Counted from the stretch's first letter, positions 39,431 to 47,809 are shown. The stretch is 64,000 nucleotides of DNA from Clostridium sp. 1001271st1 H5 (GCF_005845215.1 NZ_SPHO01000014.1:1-64000); one strand, 5' to 3'. Numbers and translations: made by a program. Notes: generated by a model not told the origin, from the sequence alone.

Positions 39431-40783
39431 ATGACACTGCTGGAACAAATAAAAGAAGCTGGAATCGTCGGGTGCGGCGGGGCCGGCTTCCCTGCTCATG
39501 TCAAGCTGAACTGTACCGTGGAATATCTGATTATCAATGCCGCTGAGTGTGAGCCGCTTCTGCGGACCGACCGCTGGCTCATGATTCACAAAGCAAAGGA
39601 GATTGCTGCTGCCGCCGGCATGATTGGCGACATGGTGCAGGCGGACAAACGTTATATCGCACTGAAAGAGACATACACGGAGGAGATTGCTGCCCTGGAA
39701 GCCGCTATTGCGGACCTGGGCAGTCCTGTCAGGCTGTACAGGATGAAAAACTTCTATCCGGCCGGAGATGAACAGGTCATGGTCTGTGACATCACGGGCC
39801 GCACGGTTCCTCCTTCCGGAATTCCTCTTGACGTGGGAGCCGTTGTCTCCAACCTGGCCACGGTCCACACCATTTTCAACGCTGCCCAGGGACAGCCCTT
39901 TACGGAAAAATATCTGACTGTCACAGGCGCCGTCGCCTCCCCCTGTATTGTCCGCGCCCCCCTGGGGACATCCTTTGCAGAATGTCTTGCCCTGGCGGGA
40001 GGAAGTCTGCTTACCTCCTATCATGTAATTGCGGGAGGACCCATGATGGGTAAATGCCATGATATGGAGGAGGCTGCTGCACTCACTGTCACAAAAACCA
40101 CCTCCGGTTATATCATTGTGGCAGACCAGACGCCCCTTGTGGAGAAACATAACATTCCTGTGTCTGTTTCCCTGAAGCGGGCTAAAATGTGCTGTATCCA
40201 ATGTTCCTGCTGCACCCAGATGTGTCCGCGCTACCTTACAGGCCATCCCCTGAAGCCCCATATGATTATGAGGAAGCTGGCCTATGCGCAGTCTCCCCAG
40301 GATGTCTTGGAGGATGAGCATGTAAAACAGACCATGATATGCAGTGAATGCGGGCTGTGTGAAACCTATGCCTGCCCCATGGGCCTTCAGCCCCGCCAGG
40401 TCAATATCCATATCAAAAACCTGCTCCGGCAGAATCAGTTCCGCTACCAAAAGCCTTCCGGGACCTTCACACAGCTGGAAGAGCGAAGCTTCCGGAAAGC
40501 GCCTTCCAAACGTATGGCGGTCCGTCTGGGCGTTGACCAGTACTACGATTATCACATTGACCGCTGCGTAACCGCAGAGCCTGATACTGTGCGCATTTCC
40601 CTCAGGCAGCACATTGGGGCGCCCAGCGTACCCATGGTACAGCCGGGCGGCAGGGTTGAGCGCGGACAGCTGATAGGAGCAATCCCGGAACAGGCCCTGG
40701 GCGCCAATATCCACGCAAGCATATCCGGAACCGTTACCCGGGTCACCCAAACAGAAATTGTCATCTCTGCCGGCAGGCAGTAG
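39431..40783 (+). CDS. pduS: PduS-like (RnfC-family) flavin/iron-sulfur electron transfer protein
   Basis: 450 residues. An N-terminal NADH/FMN-binding RnfC-like domain (GIVGCGGAGFPAH, NAAECEPLL), then an SLBB region, then two ferredoxin motifs (CIQCSCCTQMCP near 258 and CSECGLCETYACP near 300), and a C-terminal barrel-like domain. PduS reduces cobalamin in B12-dependent pdu systems. This locus has no B12 enzyme, so it probably passes electrons from NADH to another acceptor, such as the activase or the shell protein PduT encoded next to it. It is the first gene of the plus-strand operon. Confidence 0.92.
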   Translation: MTLLEQIKEAGIVGCGGAGFPAHVKLNCTVEYLIINAAECEPLLRTDRWLMIHKAKEIAAAAGMIGDMVQADKRYIALKETYTEEIAALEAAIADLGSPVRLYRMKNFYPAGDEQVMVCDITGRTVPPSGIPLDVGAVVSNLATVHTIFNAAQGQPFTEKYLTVTGAVASPCIVRAPLGTSFAECLALAGGSLLTSYHVIAGGPMMGKCHDMEEAAALTVTKTTSGYIIVADQTPLVEKHNIPVSVSLKRAKMCCIQCSCCTQMCPRYLTGHPLKPHMIMRKLAYAQSPQDVLEDEHVKQTMICSECGLCETYACPMGLQPRQVNIHIKNLLRQNQFRYQKPSGTFTQLEERSFRKAPSKRMAVRLGVDQYYDYHIDRCVTAEPDTVRISLRQHIGAPSVPMVQPGGRVERGQLIGAIPEQALGANIHASISGTVTRVTQTEIVISAGRQ

Positions 40784-40800
40784 TCAGGAGGAAAATCTTA

Positions 40801-41345
40801 TGATTACCATTGGTTTTTTAGAGTTAAACAGCATTGCCAGAGGTATCCTGGCAGCAGACATGATGCTTAAGGCAGCGGAAATCAGGCTTGTTTCTGCAAG
40901 ACCCAGCTGTCCGGGCAAATACCAGATACTAATAACCGGAGAGGTTTCAGCCGTGGAATCGGCTTTGAGGACTGGAGAGGAAAGCGCGAAAATCAATGTG
41001 GTGGACCGGCTTCTCATCCCAAGGGTACATCCCCAGGTAATCGAGGCCATCAACATGTCCTCCATGCCTTCCAGCCTGAAGGCCCTGGGCATCCTGGAAT
41101 TCTTCTCCGTCACCGGTGCAGTCATTGCAGCCGACGCAGCAGCCAAGGCGGCCAATGTTTCCCTGATTGAAATCCGTCTGGGCACGGGCATCGGAGGCAA
41201 ATCCTTTGTCACCTTTACAGGGGATGTGGGCGCAGTTGAGGAAAGTGCGGAGGCAGGGGCGAAAACAGCGGAGAACAGCGGCGCCCTGGTGGCAAAGGTC
41301 GTAATTGCGCATCCGGACAGGGAACTGTACCGCAGCCTGCTCTGA
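40801..41345 (+). CDS. pduT: Trimeric iron-sulfur shell protein PduT
   Basis: 181 residues, two BMC domains in tandem. Cys37 (RPSCPGK) matches the Cys that holds a [4Fe-4S] cluster at the pore of the PduT trimer. The longer frame starting at 40758 overlaps pduS and lacks a ribosome site; the chosen ATG has CAGGAGG 8 nt upstream. PduT is thought to move electrons across the shell and PduS is its known partner. It sits 17 nt after pduS and 15 nt before the PduO-like gene. Confidence 0.93.
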
Positions 41346-41360
41346 TAAGGAGGTAACACC

Positions 41361-41819
41361 ATGAATGATACTTATGCAGCAAAGGAAATAACAGCCGCTC
41401 TGGTGGACGCCCTGAAGCATCAGGGATTATGTCTGAAGGAAGCCCTGAGGCTGATTGAAAAGGGCGAGGAAATGGCGGAGCGCATCCGGGTTCCCATGGT
41501 CATCACAGTGGTGGACCAGGGAGGGAATATGGTTGCCATGCACCGGATGGATGATTCCCTTCTGGCCAGCATCTCCATCTCCTGTTCAAAGGCCTACACG
41601 GCAGCCGCCCTCCGCGCGCCCACGGAGAACGCTGCCAGGGACATCCTGCCGGGACAGCCCCTGTACGGGCTTCAGCAGACCCACCCCGGCAGGTTCTGTA
41701 TCTTTGGCGGAGGACTCCCCATCATGAAGAACGGACGCTGTATCGGCGGCCTGGGTGTATCCGGCGGCTCGGTGGAACAGGATGTGGCTGTGGCCAGATA
41801 TGCACTGTCACAGGACTGA
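41361..41819 (+). CDS. PduO C-terminal (GlcG/HbpS-type) domain protein
   Basis: 152 residues, a stand-alone GlcG/HbpS fold (PMVITVVDQGGNMVAMHRMDDSLLASISIS, GGLPIMKNGRCIGGLGVSGGS). In PduO this domain follows an adenosyltransferase domain, which is absent here. The family binds heme or corrinoid-like ligands in some members. In this B12-independent locus its role is unknown; a redox or sensing function with PduS/PduT is an inference. It ends the plus-strand operon, with a terminator at 41846. Confidence 0.88.
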   Translation: MNDTYAAKEITAALVDALKHQGLCLKEALRLIEKGEEMAERIRVPMVITVVDQGGNMVAMHRMDDSLLASISISCSKAYTAAALRAPTENAARDILPGQPLYGLQQTHPGRFCIFGGGLPIMKNGRCIGGLGVSGGSVEQDVAVARYALSQD

Positions 41820-41845
41820 CCCGATTTTTTCTTAGAAACAACAGC

Positions 41846-41892
41846 AAAAAAGACAGGATACACGGGAATTGATACCGTGTTTCCTGTCTTTC
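41846..41892. terminator. Bidirectional terminator
   Basis: 15-bp nearly perfect stem (AGACAGGATACACGG with CCGTGTTTCCTGTCT) flanked by an A-run on the left and a TTTCTT tail on the right, so it can serve both the plus-strand pdu operon and the minus-strand small Cys-pair gene. Confidence 0.85.
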
Positions 41893-41986
41893 TTGATGCC
41901 GGGTCTTATATGCGGTTTTCTTGCCGCTGGTACTGCGCGCAGCCCCTGCTGCCTGTCTTACATGCGGCATTTGGCCCTGCATACAG

Positions 41987-42157
41987 CTATTCCTGTTCTT
42001 CCTTCTTTTCCTTGTTGGGAATGTAATAGCAGTTCGGGCATTCATCCGGGTCCTTTTCTGCCTTCTTATTCTGATAGATGCAGCTTGGACAATCGTCCGG
42101 GGTTTCTTCTACTTTGTCCGTCTTGTAGAAGTTGCCGGAATATTTTTTATCGCTCAT
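41987..42157 (-). CDS. Small protein with two Cys-Pro-x-Cys pairs
   Basis: 56 residues, ATG with AAGGAGG upstream at good spacing. Two CP-x-C pairs (CPSC at 23-26 and CPNC at 40-43) with an Asp/Pro-rich lead (TPDDCPSC, DPDECPNC) suggest a small zinc-ribbon or rubredoxin-like metal knuckle. It is highly charged, with a Lys/Glu tail. It reads away from the peroxiredoxin-glutaredoxin gene, 92 nt off. No known family is recognised. The strong ribosome site, the symmetric Cys pairs and the downstream terminator support a real gene. Confidence 0.7.
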   Translation of the reverse strand: MSDKKYSGNFYKTDKVEETPDDCPSCIYQNKKAEKDPDECPNCYYIPNKEKKEEQE

Positions 42158-42249
42158 GCTGTTGCCTCCTTAAAAACGTGGTGTATTTCTCCTCTTTCTG
42201 TGATATCATTATAACAGAAACCATCATTCAGATAAAGGAGGAATCAAGA

Positions 42250-43035
42250 TTGAACCGAATCATTGGAAAAAAAGCTCCTGATTTTCATTTAAAAGCTGTC
42301 TCCGGAGATGGAGAAGATTTTTTTGACGTAAGCCTTGACACCTATAAAGGCCATTGGCTGGTCCTGTTCTTCTATCCCATGGATTTTACATTTGTCTGCC
42401 CAACTGAAATTACCTCATTCAGCAATGACCTGCATCTGTTTGAAGAGGCGGATGCCAGACTGCTTGCCGTCAGCACGGACAGCGAGTACACCCATCAGGC
42501 ATGGATTAGAAACGGCCTGGGCCCTATCGGATATCCCCTGGGCGCCGACAAGACCCTGTCCATGACAGCTGACTACGGCGTTCTCCTGGAAGACCAGGGG
42601 GTTGCCCTGCGGGGTCTGTTCATCATTGACCCTGACCGGATAATACGTTACAGCGTGATACATGACAACAACATCGGCAGAAATACCCAGGAGGTCCTGC
42701 GTGTCTTGAAGGCGCTGCAGACAGGCTCCCTCTGCGGGGCCAACTGGACCATTGGAAGCCGGCCCCTGAAGGAAGACAGGCCCTCGCTCCCTCACACGGT
42801 TTCCTCTGACAAAACAGTACGGATATATACCCTTCCGGGCTGTTCCTACTGCCGCCAGGTCAAGGAATTCTTATCAGACAACGGCATTTCCTACAAGGAA
42901 ATCAACCTGGAAAACGACGCCGAAGGCCAGGCTTTCATGGACAGCAGGGGCTATACCGCTCTTCCTGTAACCGTCATTGGCAGCCATGAGATTTCCGGAT
43001 TCCGCCTGGATAAAATCAGGGATTTGCTGCTTTAA
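42250..43035 (+). CDS. Peroxiredoxin (AhpC type)-glutaredoxin fusion
   Basis: 261 residues from a TTG start with AAAGGAGG upstream. The open frame continues upstream but that part has no protein-like character. Residues 1-175 are a 2-Cys peroxiredoxin: peroxidatic Cys in FTFVCPTEI and resolving-type Cys in GSLCGANW. Residues 185-261 are a glutaredoxin-like domain (LPGCSYCRQVKEFL, TALPVTVIG). It would reduce peroxides and recycle itself through the fused domain. Known peroxiredoxin-glutaredoxin hybrids are of another peroxiredoxin class, so this form is notable. It is a single gene, divergent from the small Cys-pair gene. Confidence 0.9.
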   Translation: MNRIIGKKAPDFHLKAVSGDGEDFFDVSLDTYKGHWLVLFFYPMDFTFVCPTEITSFSNDLHLFEEADARLLAVSTDSEYTHQAWIRNGLGPIGYPLGADKTLSMTADYGVLLEDQGVALRGLFIIDPDRIIRYSVIHDNNIGRNTQEVLRVLKALQTGSLCGANWTIGSRPLKEDRPSLPHTVSSDKTVRIYTLPGCSYCRQVKEFLSDNGISYKEINLENDAEGQAFMDSRGYTALPVTVIGSHEISGFRLDKIRDLLL

Positions 43036-43916
43036 ACGCTGAAGAATCCGTTTCCAAACAGTATATTCACAATGAACGTAAAGAGAAAGATGGTGAATGC
43101 AGGAGGGTCTATATGGGTGTCGCAGCAGCTGTTGAATGTCTTGCCCACAAAGTCACCGAACAGCGAGGTCAGTATTCCGAATACAATACCCATAACGGGA
43201 TTTTGGGAGGAAACAGCTGCCAAAGCCGAAATCAGCGCAATGTGATGGGTTGCAGGCATGGCAAAGCCGGTCTGGGCAAAAATCAGGGAAACGGCTGCTA
43301 TTCCGAAGCAGAGCACGGGATAGCTGCCTATGGCAGCTGCTGACGCCCCGCCGTCTAGAAGGGCCTGATACACAAAACCGGTTGTGGTTCCCAGGCCAAG
43401 ACCAAGGATTACATTACAGAGCATTCCCTTTCCGCCGGTAAAATACTCCCTGGTTTCACCAGGCGCAGCCTTTCCGATAAGGCCGCTGGTGCCGAACACC
43501 AGGCGCGCAATGACGGCTGACAGGATAACGGTAAATCCGGGAAGGTCCGTATTCAGATGAAGAACCGTCCCTATCAGATAATGAATGAGAAAACCAATCA
43601 CGCCGAACACACCGCCTACCAGCAATGTGGCCGGGTCTGCCAGTCCATTAAGACAGGACAGGATATCGGTTCCGCTTCCCAGCTTCTTTGCCCTGCCTGC
43701 GTAGGCGGAAGCAGCCACACCGCCGGCAAAGGCAATGTGCGGACCAAGGTAGGAGCCAAAGGCAATGAAACCCACTGTCGTGTCCGCTCCTCCTGCCATG
43801 GCGGCCACCGACCCTGCAATTGCAATCACGCCGGTCAGTATAAATGCAGGCAGTGCTCCCATGTATGCGCCTATGATTCCTCCTCCAAATGATGCTACTA
43901 ATGCAAACAAATTCAT
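43032..43916 (-). CDS. Multi-pass membrane protein of unknown function
   Basis: 294 residues with about eight to nine hydrophobic, Gly/Ala-rich segments and short loops. Notable loops are the HIA in YLGPHIAFAGG, the THH in PATHHIALIS and a Cys pair in NSCCDTHIDPP near the C-terminus. It looks like a permease or small-molecule channel, but no family is recognised with confidence. It converges on the peroxiredoxin gene with a 4-nt overlap of the 3' ends. An ATG at 43916 follows GAGAAGGGAG. Confidence 0.7.
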   Translation of the reverse strand: MNLFALVASFGGGIIGAYMGALPAFILTGVIAIAGSVAAMAGGADTTVGFIAFGSYLGPHIAFAGGVAASAYAGRAKKLGSGTDILSCLNGLADPATLLVGGVFGVIGFLIHYLIGTVLHLNTDLPGFTVILSAVIARLVFGTSGLIGKAAPGETREYFTGGKGMLCNVILGLGLGTTTGFVYQALLDGGASAAAIGSYPVLCFGIAAVSLIFAQTGFAMPATHHIALISALAAVSSQNPVMGIVFGILTSLFGDFVGKTFNSCCDTHIDPPAFTIFLFTFIVNILFGNGFFSV

Positions 43917-44106
43917 ATGTTTGTATTCTCCCTTCTCTTTTTTATCTGCCTGAAGGCAGTCCCCTTATATGTACCCTTCCCTCCTTTCCCTACCTTTTTG
44001 TTATTATGATTTTAACATCCCCTGTGCTGTTTTCCCTTATCCTATTCATGCTAAAAAAAGGTACTTTCAAGACATTTTCTTCCATATCAACCCATAAATA
44101 CGCCGC

Positions 44107-44148
44107 AAAAAAACCGGTGCGCATGTTTTGAAATTACATGCACACCGG
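44107..44148 (-). terminator. Terminator of pta-ackA
   Basis: 13-bp stem (CCGGTGCGCATGT with ACATGCACACCGG, one mismatch) followed on the minus strand by TTTTTTTGC. It is placed 41 nt after the ackA stop. The rest of 43917-44106 shows only the upstream region of the membrane protein gene. Confidence 0.9.
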
Positions 44149-44188
44149 CCTTTTGCTGTTTTACCATACTGTTTTTATTATTTCTTCC

Positions 44189-45385
44189 TTAATGCTCCAC
44201 TAATGCAAGTGTTTCCCTTGCAATTGCCAGCTCCTCGTTGGTAGGAATAACAAGAACGCTTACCTTGGAATCAGGGGTCGAAATCACGATTTCCTGTCCT
44301 CTCTTTGAGTTGGCCTCATCATCAATCTCAATTCCCAGGAATGCAAGATATTCGCACACTTTCTTCCTGGTTTCCTTGTCATTTTCGCCCACGCCTGCTG
44401 TGAATGCAATGGCATCCACGCCGCTCATAGCAGCTGCATATGCGCCTACGTATTTAGCTACCCTGTAAGCAAATGATTCCAGAGCAACCTCTGCCTTTTT
44501 ATTGCCGTCCTTTGCAGCGGTCTCCACATCGCGGAAATCACTGGAAACGCCGGACATTCCGTATACGCCGGACTTCTTGTTCAGCACGTTCAGCATCTGG
44601 TCAATGTCCAGATTCTCTTTGTGCATGATGAACTGCAGGGCGCCCGGGTCCACATCGCCGCTTCTGGTTCCCATAACAAGTCCCTCTAATGGAGTAAGTC
44701 CCATGCTGGTATCCACGGATTTTCCGTTGAGGACAGCTGAGATACTGGAACCGTTGCCCAGGTGGCAGACAACTGTTTTAAGGGAATCATAGGAACGGCC
44801 AAGAACCTCGGCTGTTCTCTTGGACACGTAGCTGTGGCTTGTACCGTGGAAGCCGTATCTTCTCACCTTGTATTTCTCATAATACTCATATGGAAGTCCA
44901 TACAGGTATGCCTTCTCCGGCATGGTCTGATGGAAGGCTGTATCGAATACACCTGCCATTGGAGTATTTGGCATCAGTTCCTGGCAGGCACGGATGCCAA
45001 TCAGGTTTGCCGGGTTGTGAAGAGGCGCCAAATCGCTGCACTCTTCGATAGCCTTAACTGCCTCTTCCGTAATCAGGGTAGATGCTGTAAATGCTTCTCC
45101 TCCATGTACGATTCTGTGTCCCACTGCCCCTACTTCGTCCAGGCTCTTAATTACGCCTGTCTTATCATTGGTCAGGGCATCCAATACCATCTGAATGGCC
45201 TGGGTATGGGTAGGCATAGGTGAAACGGTTACTTCCTTTTCTCCCCCTGCCGGCTGATAGGTAATCTGGCTTCCCTCAATACCGATTCTCTCGCAAAGTC
45301 CCTTTGCAAGCACGGCCTCTGACGCGGAATCAATCAGCTGGTATTTTAATGATGAGCTCCCACAGTTAATAACTAATATATTCAT
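44189..45385 (-). CDS. ackA: Acetate kinase
   Basis: 398 residues, full length, with the family signatures NCGSSSLKYQLID at the start, the MGLTPLEGLVMGTRSGDVDP block and GVGENDKETR. It transfers phosphate from acetyl-phosphate (and often propionyl-phosphate) to ADP. It is the second gene of pta-ackA, 24 nt after pta. Given the pduL-type acyl-phosphate producer 16 kb away, it may also serve the microcompartment, which has no kinase of its own. Confidence 0.97.
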   Translation of the reverse strand: MNILVINCGSSSLKYQLIDSASEAVLAKGLCERIGIEGSQITYQPAGGEKEVTVSPMPTHTQAIQMVLDALTNDKTGVIKSLDEVGAVGHRIVHGGEAFTASTLITEEAVKAIEECSDLAPLHNPANLIGIRACQELMPNTPMAGVFDTAFHQTMPEKAYLYGLPYEYYEKYKVRRYGFHGTSHSYVSKRTAEVLGRSYDSLKTVVCHLGNGSSISAVLNGKSVDTSMGLTPLEGLVMGTRSGDVDPGALQFIMHKENLDIDQMLNVLNKKSGVYGMSGVSSDFRDVETAAKDGNKKAEVALESFAYRVAKYVGAYAAAMSGVDAIAFTAGVGENDKETRKKVCEYLAFLGIEIDDEANSKRGQEIVISTPDSKVSVLVIPTNEELAIARETLALVEH

Positions 45386-45409
45386 TGATATCTCCTCCTA
45401 TATTCCGGC

Positions 45410-46405
45410 CTATTCAGCCTGTGCCTGAACGGCCGTAATTGCTACTACACCCACAATATCATCTGCACAACAACCCCTGGACAAATCGTTAACCGGTTTT
45501 GCAATTCCCTGGGTAACAGGGCCGTAAGCCTCTGCCTTTGCCAGTCTCTGAACCAGCTTGTATCCGATATTGCCGGCATCCAAATCCGGGAACATCAGTA
45601 CGTTTGCCTTGCCGGCCACTTCACTGCCCGGCGCCTTGGAGGAAGCAACCTCCGGTACAAGGGCTGCATCCAGCTGGAGTTCCCCGTCCAGCTTAAGCTC
45701 AGGATAAAGCTCGTTGGCAATCCTGGTAGCCTCCACTACCTTGTCCACATCAGGATGCTTTGCTGAGCCCTTGGTGGAATGGGACAGCATGGCCACCCTT
45801 GCCTCCTTCTGTACCAGCAGTTCAAATGAATCAGCGGATGATTTGGCGATAGCTGCCAGTTCCTCCGGATTGGGATTCTGGTTCAGTCCTGAATCGGCAA
45901 AAATAAAGGTTCCTTCTGCTCCGTATTCGCAGTCCGGAACTACCATGAGGAAAAATGCAGATACAAGCTTTGTGCCTGGCTTTGTCTTGACAATCTGCAG
46001 GCATGGCCTTAATGTATCGGCCGTGGAGTGGCAGGCGCCGGATACTAATCCGTCTGCATCTCCGTTTTTAATCATAAGACAGCCGTAGTAGGCATAATCG
46101 GACAAAATGATTTCCCTAGCCTTTTCCGGTGTCATTCCCTTTGATTTCCTCAGCTCTACAAATAAATCAATATACTCCTGAGTCTTCTCATAGGTTTGAG
46201 GATTAATCACTGTTGCACCTGATACATCCAGTCCCTTGCTGTGGTCGGCAATGTCCTCCGGTGTTCCTATAATAATCAGATTGGCGATGTCCTCTTTCAA
46301 TATCGTCTCGGCCGCCTCCCAGGTTCTCCTGTCCATAGACTCTGGCAGTACTATGGTCTTTTTGTCAGCCCTGGCACGAGCTTTAACTAAATCGATAAAT
46401 CCCAT
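45410..46405 (-). CDS. pta: Phosphate acetyltransferase
   Basis: 331 residues from the ATG preceded by AGGAAAGGGG; a longer frame adds 12 residues without a ribosome site. Class I Pta, with conserved SGACHSTADTLRPCLQIVKT, the SFELLVQKEARVAMLSHSTKGSA block and PVNDLSRGC near the C-terminus. It makes acetyl-phosphate from acetyl-CoA. It is unrelated to the PduL enzyme at 27426-28064. It is the first gene of pta-ackA. Confidence 0.97.
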   Translation of the reverse strand: MGFIDLVKARARADKKTIVLPESMDRRTWEAAETILKEDIANLIIIGTPEDIADHSKGLDVSGATVINPQTYEKTQEYIDLFVELRKSKGMTPEKAREIILSDYAYYGCLMIKNGDADGLVSGACHSTADTLRPCLQIVKTKPGTKLVSAFFLMVVPDCEYGAEGTFIFADSGLNQNPNPEELAAIAKSSADSFELLVQKEARVAMLSHSTKGSAKHPDVDKVVEATRIANELYPELKLDGELQLDAALVPEVASSKAPGSEVAGKANVLMFPDLDAGNIGYKLVQRLAKAEAYGPVTQGIAKPVNDLSRGCCADDIVGVVAITAVQAQAE

Positions 46406-46449
46406 GATAAATTTACCCCTTTCCTTGGTGTATTTAAGCATACATCTTT

Positions 46450-46478
46450 ATTATATACTGACAGAATTGGAGATACAA
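46450..46478 (-). promoter_or_regulatory. Sigma-A promoter of pta-ackA
   Basis: Minus strand TTGTAT (46478-46473), 17 bp, TATAAT (46455-46450), 45 nt before the pta ATG. A TTTTATCCAAATATTGC stretch lies just upstream of the -35 (about 46484-46500 on the plus strand) and resembles half of the putative microcompartment operator. Confidence 0.7.
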
Positions 46479-46629
46479 GCCGATTTTATCCAAATATTGC
46501 ACTTTTTCGTATACCTGAGGACATTTTGTGTTTATTTTCCACCATTTCTGCAGTGGCAGCCGGTATGCAGCAGGGCCTGTGCCATTTCCCATGACACAAT
46601 CAGCCGTTCTGCTGTCCCGGAACGCAAAA

Positions 46630-46663
46630 AATCCGCGGGGCCCCTGTGTCCTGCCCGCGGATT
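46630..46663 (-). terminator. Terminator of darA
   Basis: 10-bp perfect stem (AATCCGCGGG with CCCGCGGATT), 14-nt loop, T6 tail on the minus strand, placed 15 nt after the stop. Confidence 0.85.
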
Positions 46664-46677
46664 CAGATACCGGATGA

Positions 46678-47010
46678 TTAAATTTTCTCGTAACGGTCCA
46701 CGTTAATCACGAAGATAGTGGCGCCGCCCACATCCACCGTCATCGGCATCGTTGCATAATTGACCATGGTGGTGCCTGATATATACGGCATGTTGACTGT
46801 CAGCTTCTGATGCTGTCCGCATTCCTGCTTAATCACATCAATCACTTCCTGCACCTTATCATCTTCTGCACCAATCATCAATGTTGTATTCCCTTTTTTC
46901 AGGAAACCTCCTGTGGTGGAGAGTCTTGTAACACTGTAATGATGCTGGGTCAGCTGGCTTACAACATCATCTTCATTATCATTTCTCACAATTGCATACA
47001 CTAATTTCAT
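46678..47010 (-). CDS. darA: Cyclic-di-AMP receptor DarA/PstA
   Basis: 110 residues from the ATG with AAGGAGG upstream; the longer frame has no site. PII-like fold: MKLVYAIVRNDNEDDVVSQL start, TRLSTTGGFLKKGNTTLMIG, and a C-terminal VGGATIFVINVDRYEKI. The family is the trimeric c-di-AMP receptor of Firmicutes (also PstA/CdaA-linked). Its downstream target is not established. It stands alone with its own terminator. Confidence 0.93.
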   Translation of the reverse strand: MKLVYAIVRNDNEDDVVSQLTQHHYSVTRLSTTGGFLKKGNTTLMIGAEDDKVQEVIDVIKQECGQHQKLTVNMPYISGTTMVNYATMPMTVDVGGATIFVINVDRYEKI

Positions 47011-47101
47011 AAGCTGTACCTCCTTGGCGAGTTTATATACGTTAGTATAGCACATTTTCCAGTTAAAATCTGTAATTTTTTCGCAAATGTTTCTTAATTC
47101 C

Positions 47102-47794
47102 CTAAATCCACGGGGTGCCCAGGGAATAGGGTTCCTCCCCCATGCTGCCCAGAAGCTGCCTGCCCGCGCGGACCGCTGTCCGCAGCGCCTGTCTTACGGC
47201 TGCTGATTCCCCTGTAAAACACAGCACCACTTCATTGGCAAAACAATTGTCAAGGGGATGATGATAGCCTGTGACGGTTACAGGCGCTGATTTTACCGCC
47301 AAATCCGATACAACACATCCAATGGCCGCCGGACCGCAGCATATGATACCAAAGGCTTTTCCTTCCACTGCTCCCAGGGCTTTGACGCAGCACTGTCCGG
47401 CTCTGGCCGTATAGCTGAAGGACAGATGGCCCGCCTCATTGACGTAAACCTCTCCAAACTGCCTGGGAAGCTGTTCCAGGGCAATCTCCACCGCCCGTCT
47501 TGCGTCCCATACATCGTCTGCCCCAATGTAGAACAGGGTGCCGCACCCTGCCCCGCCTTTGCTGTCCCGGCAGGCTTCCATGGATATCAGCTCCGCGTTT
47601 GCTGCCTTTACCGCCTCGTCCACTGCAATCACCTGGGGGCCCACTGCCGCCCGGCCTCCGAATATGCCGATGGAACGGTATTTTCCCAGCTTCATGAACC
47701 GTACAAGGGACGGGTCGATTCCGGGAATCACCAGACCGATCGTATCTCCGATGGCGGTACCTACAAACTCCGTTAACTGGCTGTGTTCTGACAT
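47102..47794 (-). CDS. Orphan second PduB-type trimeric shell protein
   Basis: 230 residues, the same two-domain BMC-T layout as the PduB at 33239-34030 (LTEFVGTAIGDTIGLVIPGID, YRSIGIFGGR, DSKGGAGCGTLFYIGADDVWDARRAVE, FANEVVLCFTGESAAVRQAL). It lacks the N-terminal 30-residue anchoring extension and starts at MSEHSQLTEFVG. Extra Cys residues near the second domain (GQCCV, ICCGPAAIGC) are not in the first copy. No other microcompartment gene is adjacent. It may be an alternative facet protein made in a different amount. An extended -10 promoter and an inverted repeat lie upstream. Confidence 0.93.
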   Translation of the reverse strand: MSEHSQLTEFVGTAIGDTIGLVIPGIDPSLVRFMKLGKYRSIGIFGGRAAVGPQVIAVDEAVKAANAELISMEACRDSKGGAGCGTLFYIGADDVWDARRAVEIALEQLPRQFGEVYVNEAGHLSFSYTARAGQCCVKALGAVEGKAFGIICCGPAAIGCVVSDLAVKSAPVTVTGYHHPLDNCFANEVVLCFTGESAAVRQALRTAVRAGRQLLGSMGEEPYSLGTPWI

Positions 47795-47809
47795 ATGTAT
47801 CCTCCTGTT

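Noticed and set aside
39389..40750. Long minus-strand open frame (453 codons) opposite pduS
   Set aside because: It is rich in Cys/His/Gly and has no recognisable domain; the plus strand has pduS with full motifs, a promoter and a ribosome site.
41869..42249. Extended N-terminus of the peroxiredoxin-glutaredoxin frame
   Set aside because: The extra 127 codons read through a terminator and over the opposite small Cys-pair gene; the strong AAAGGAGG site fits the TTG at 42250.
45410..46405. pta-ackA as part of the microcompartment operon proper
   Set aside because: It has its own promoter and terminator and lies beyond several unrelated genes; only a functional link is suggested.
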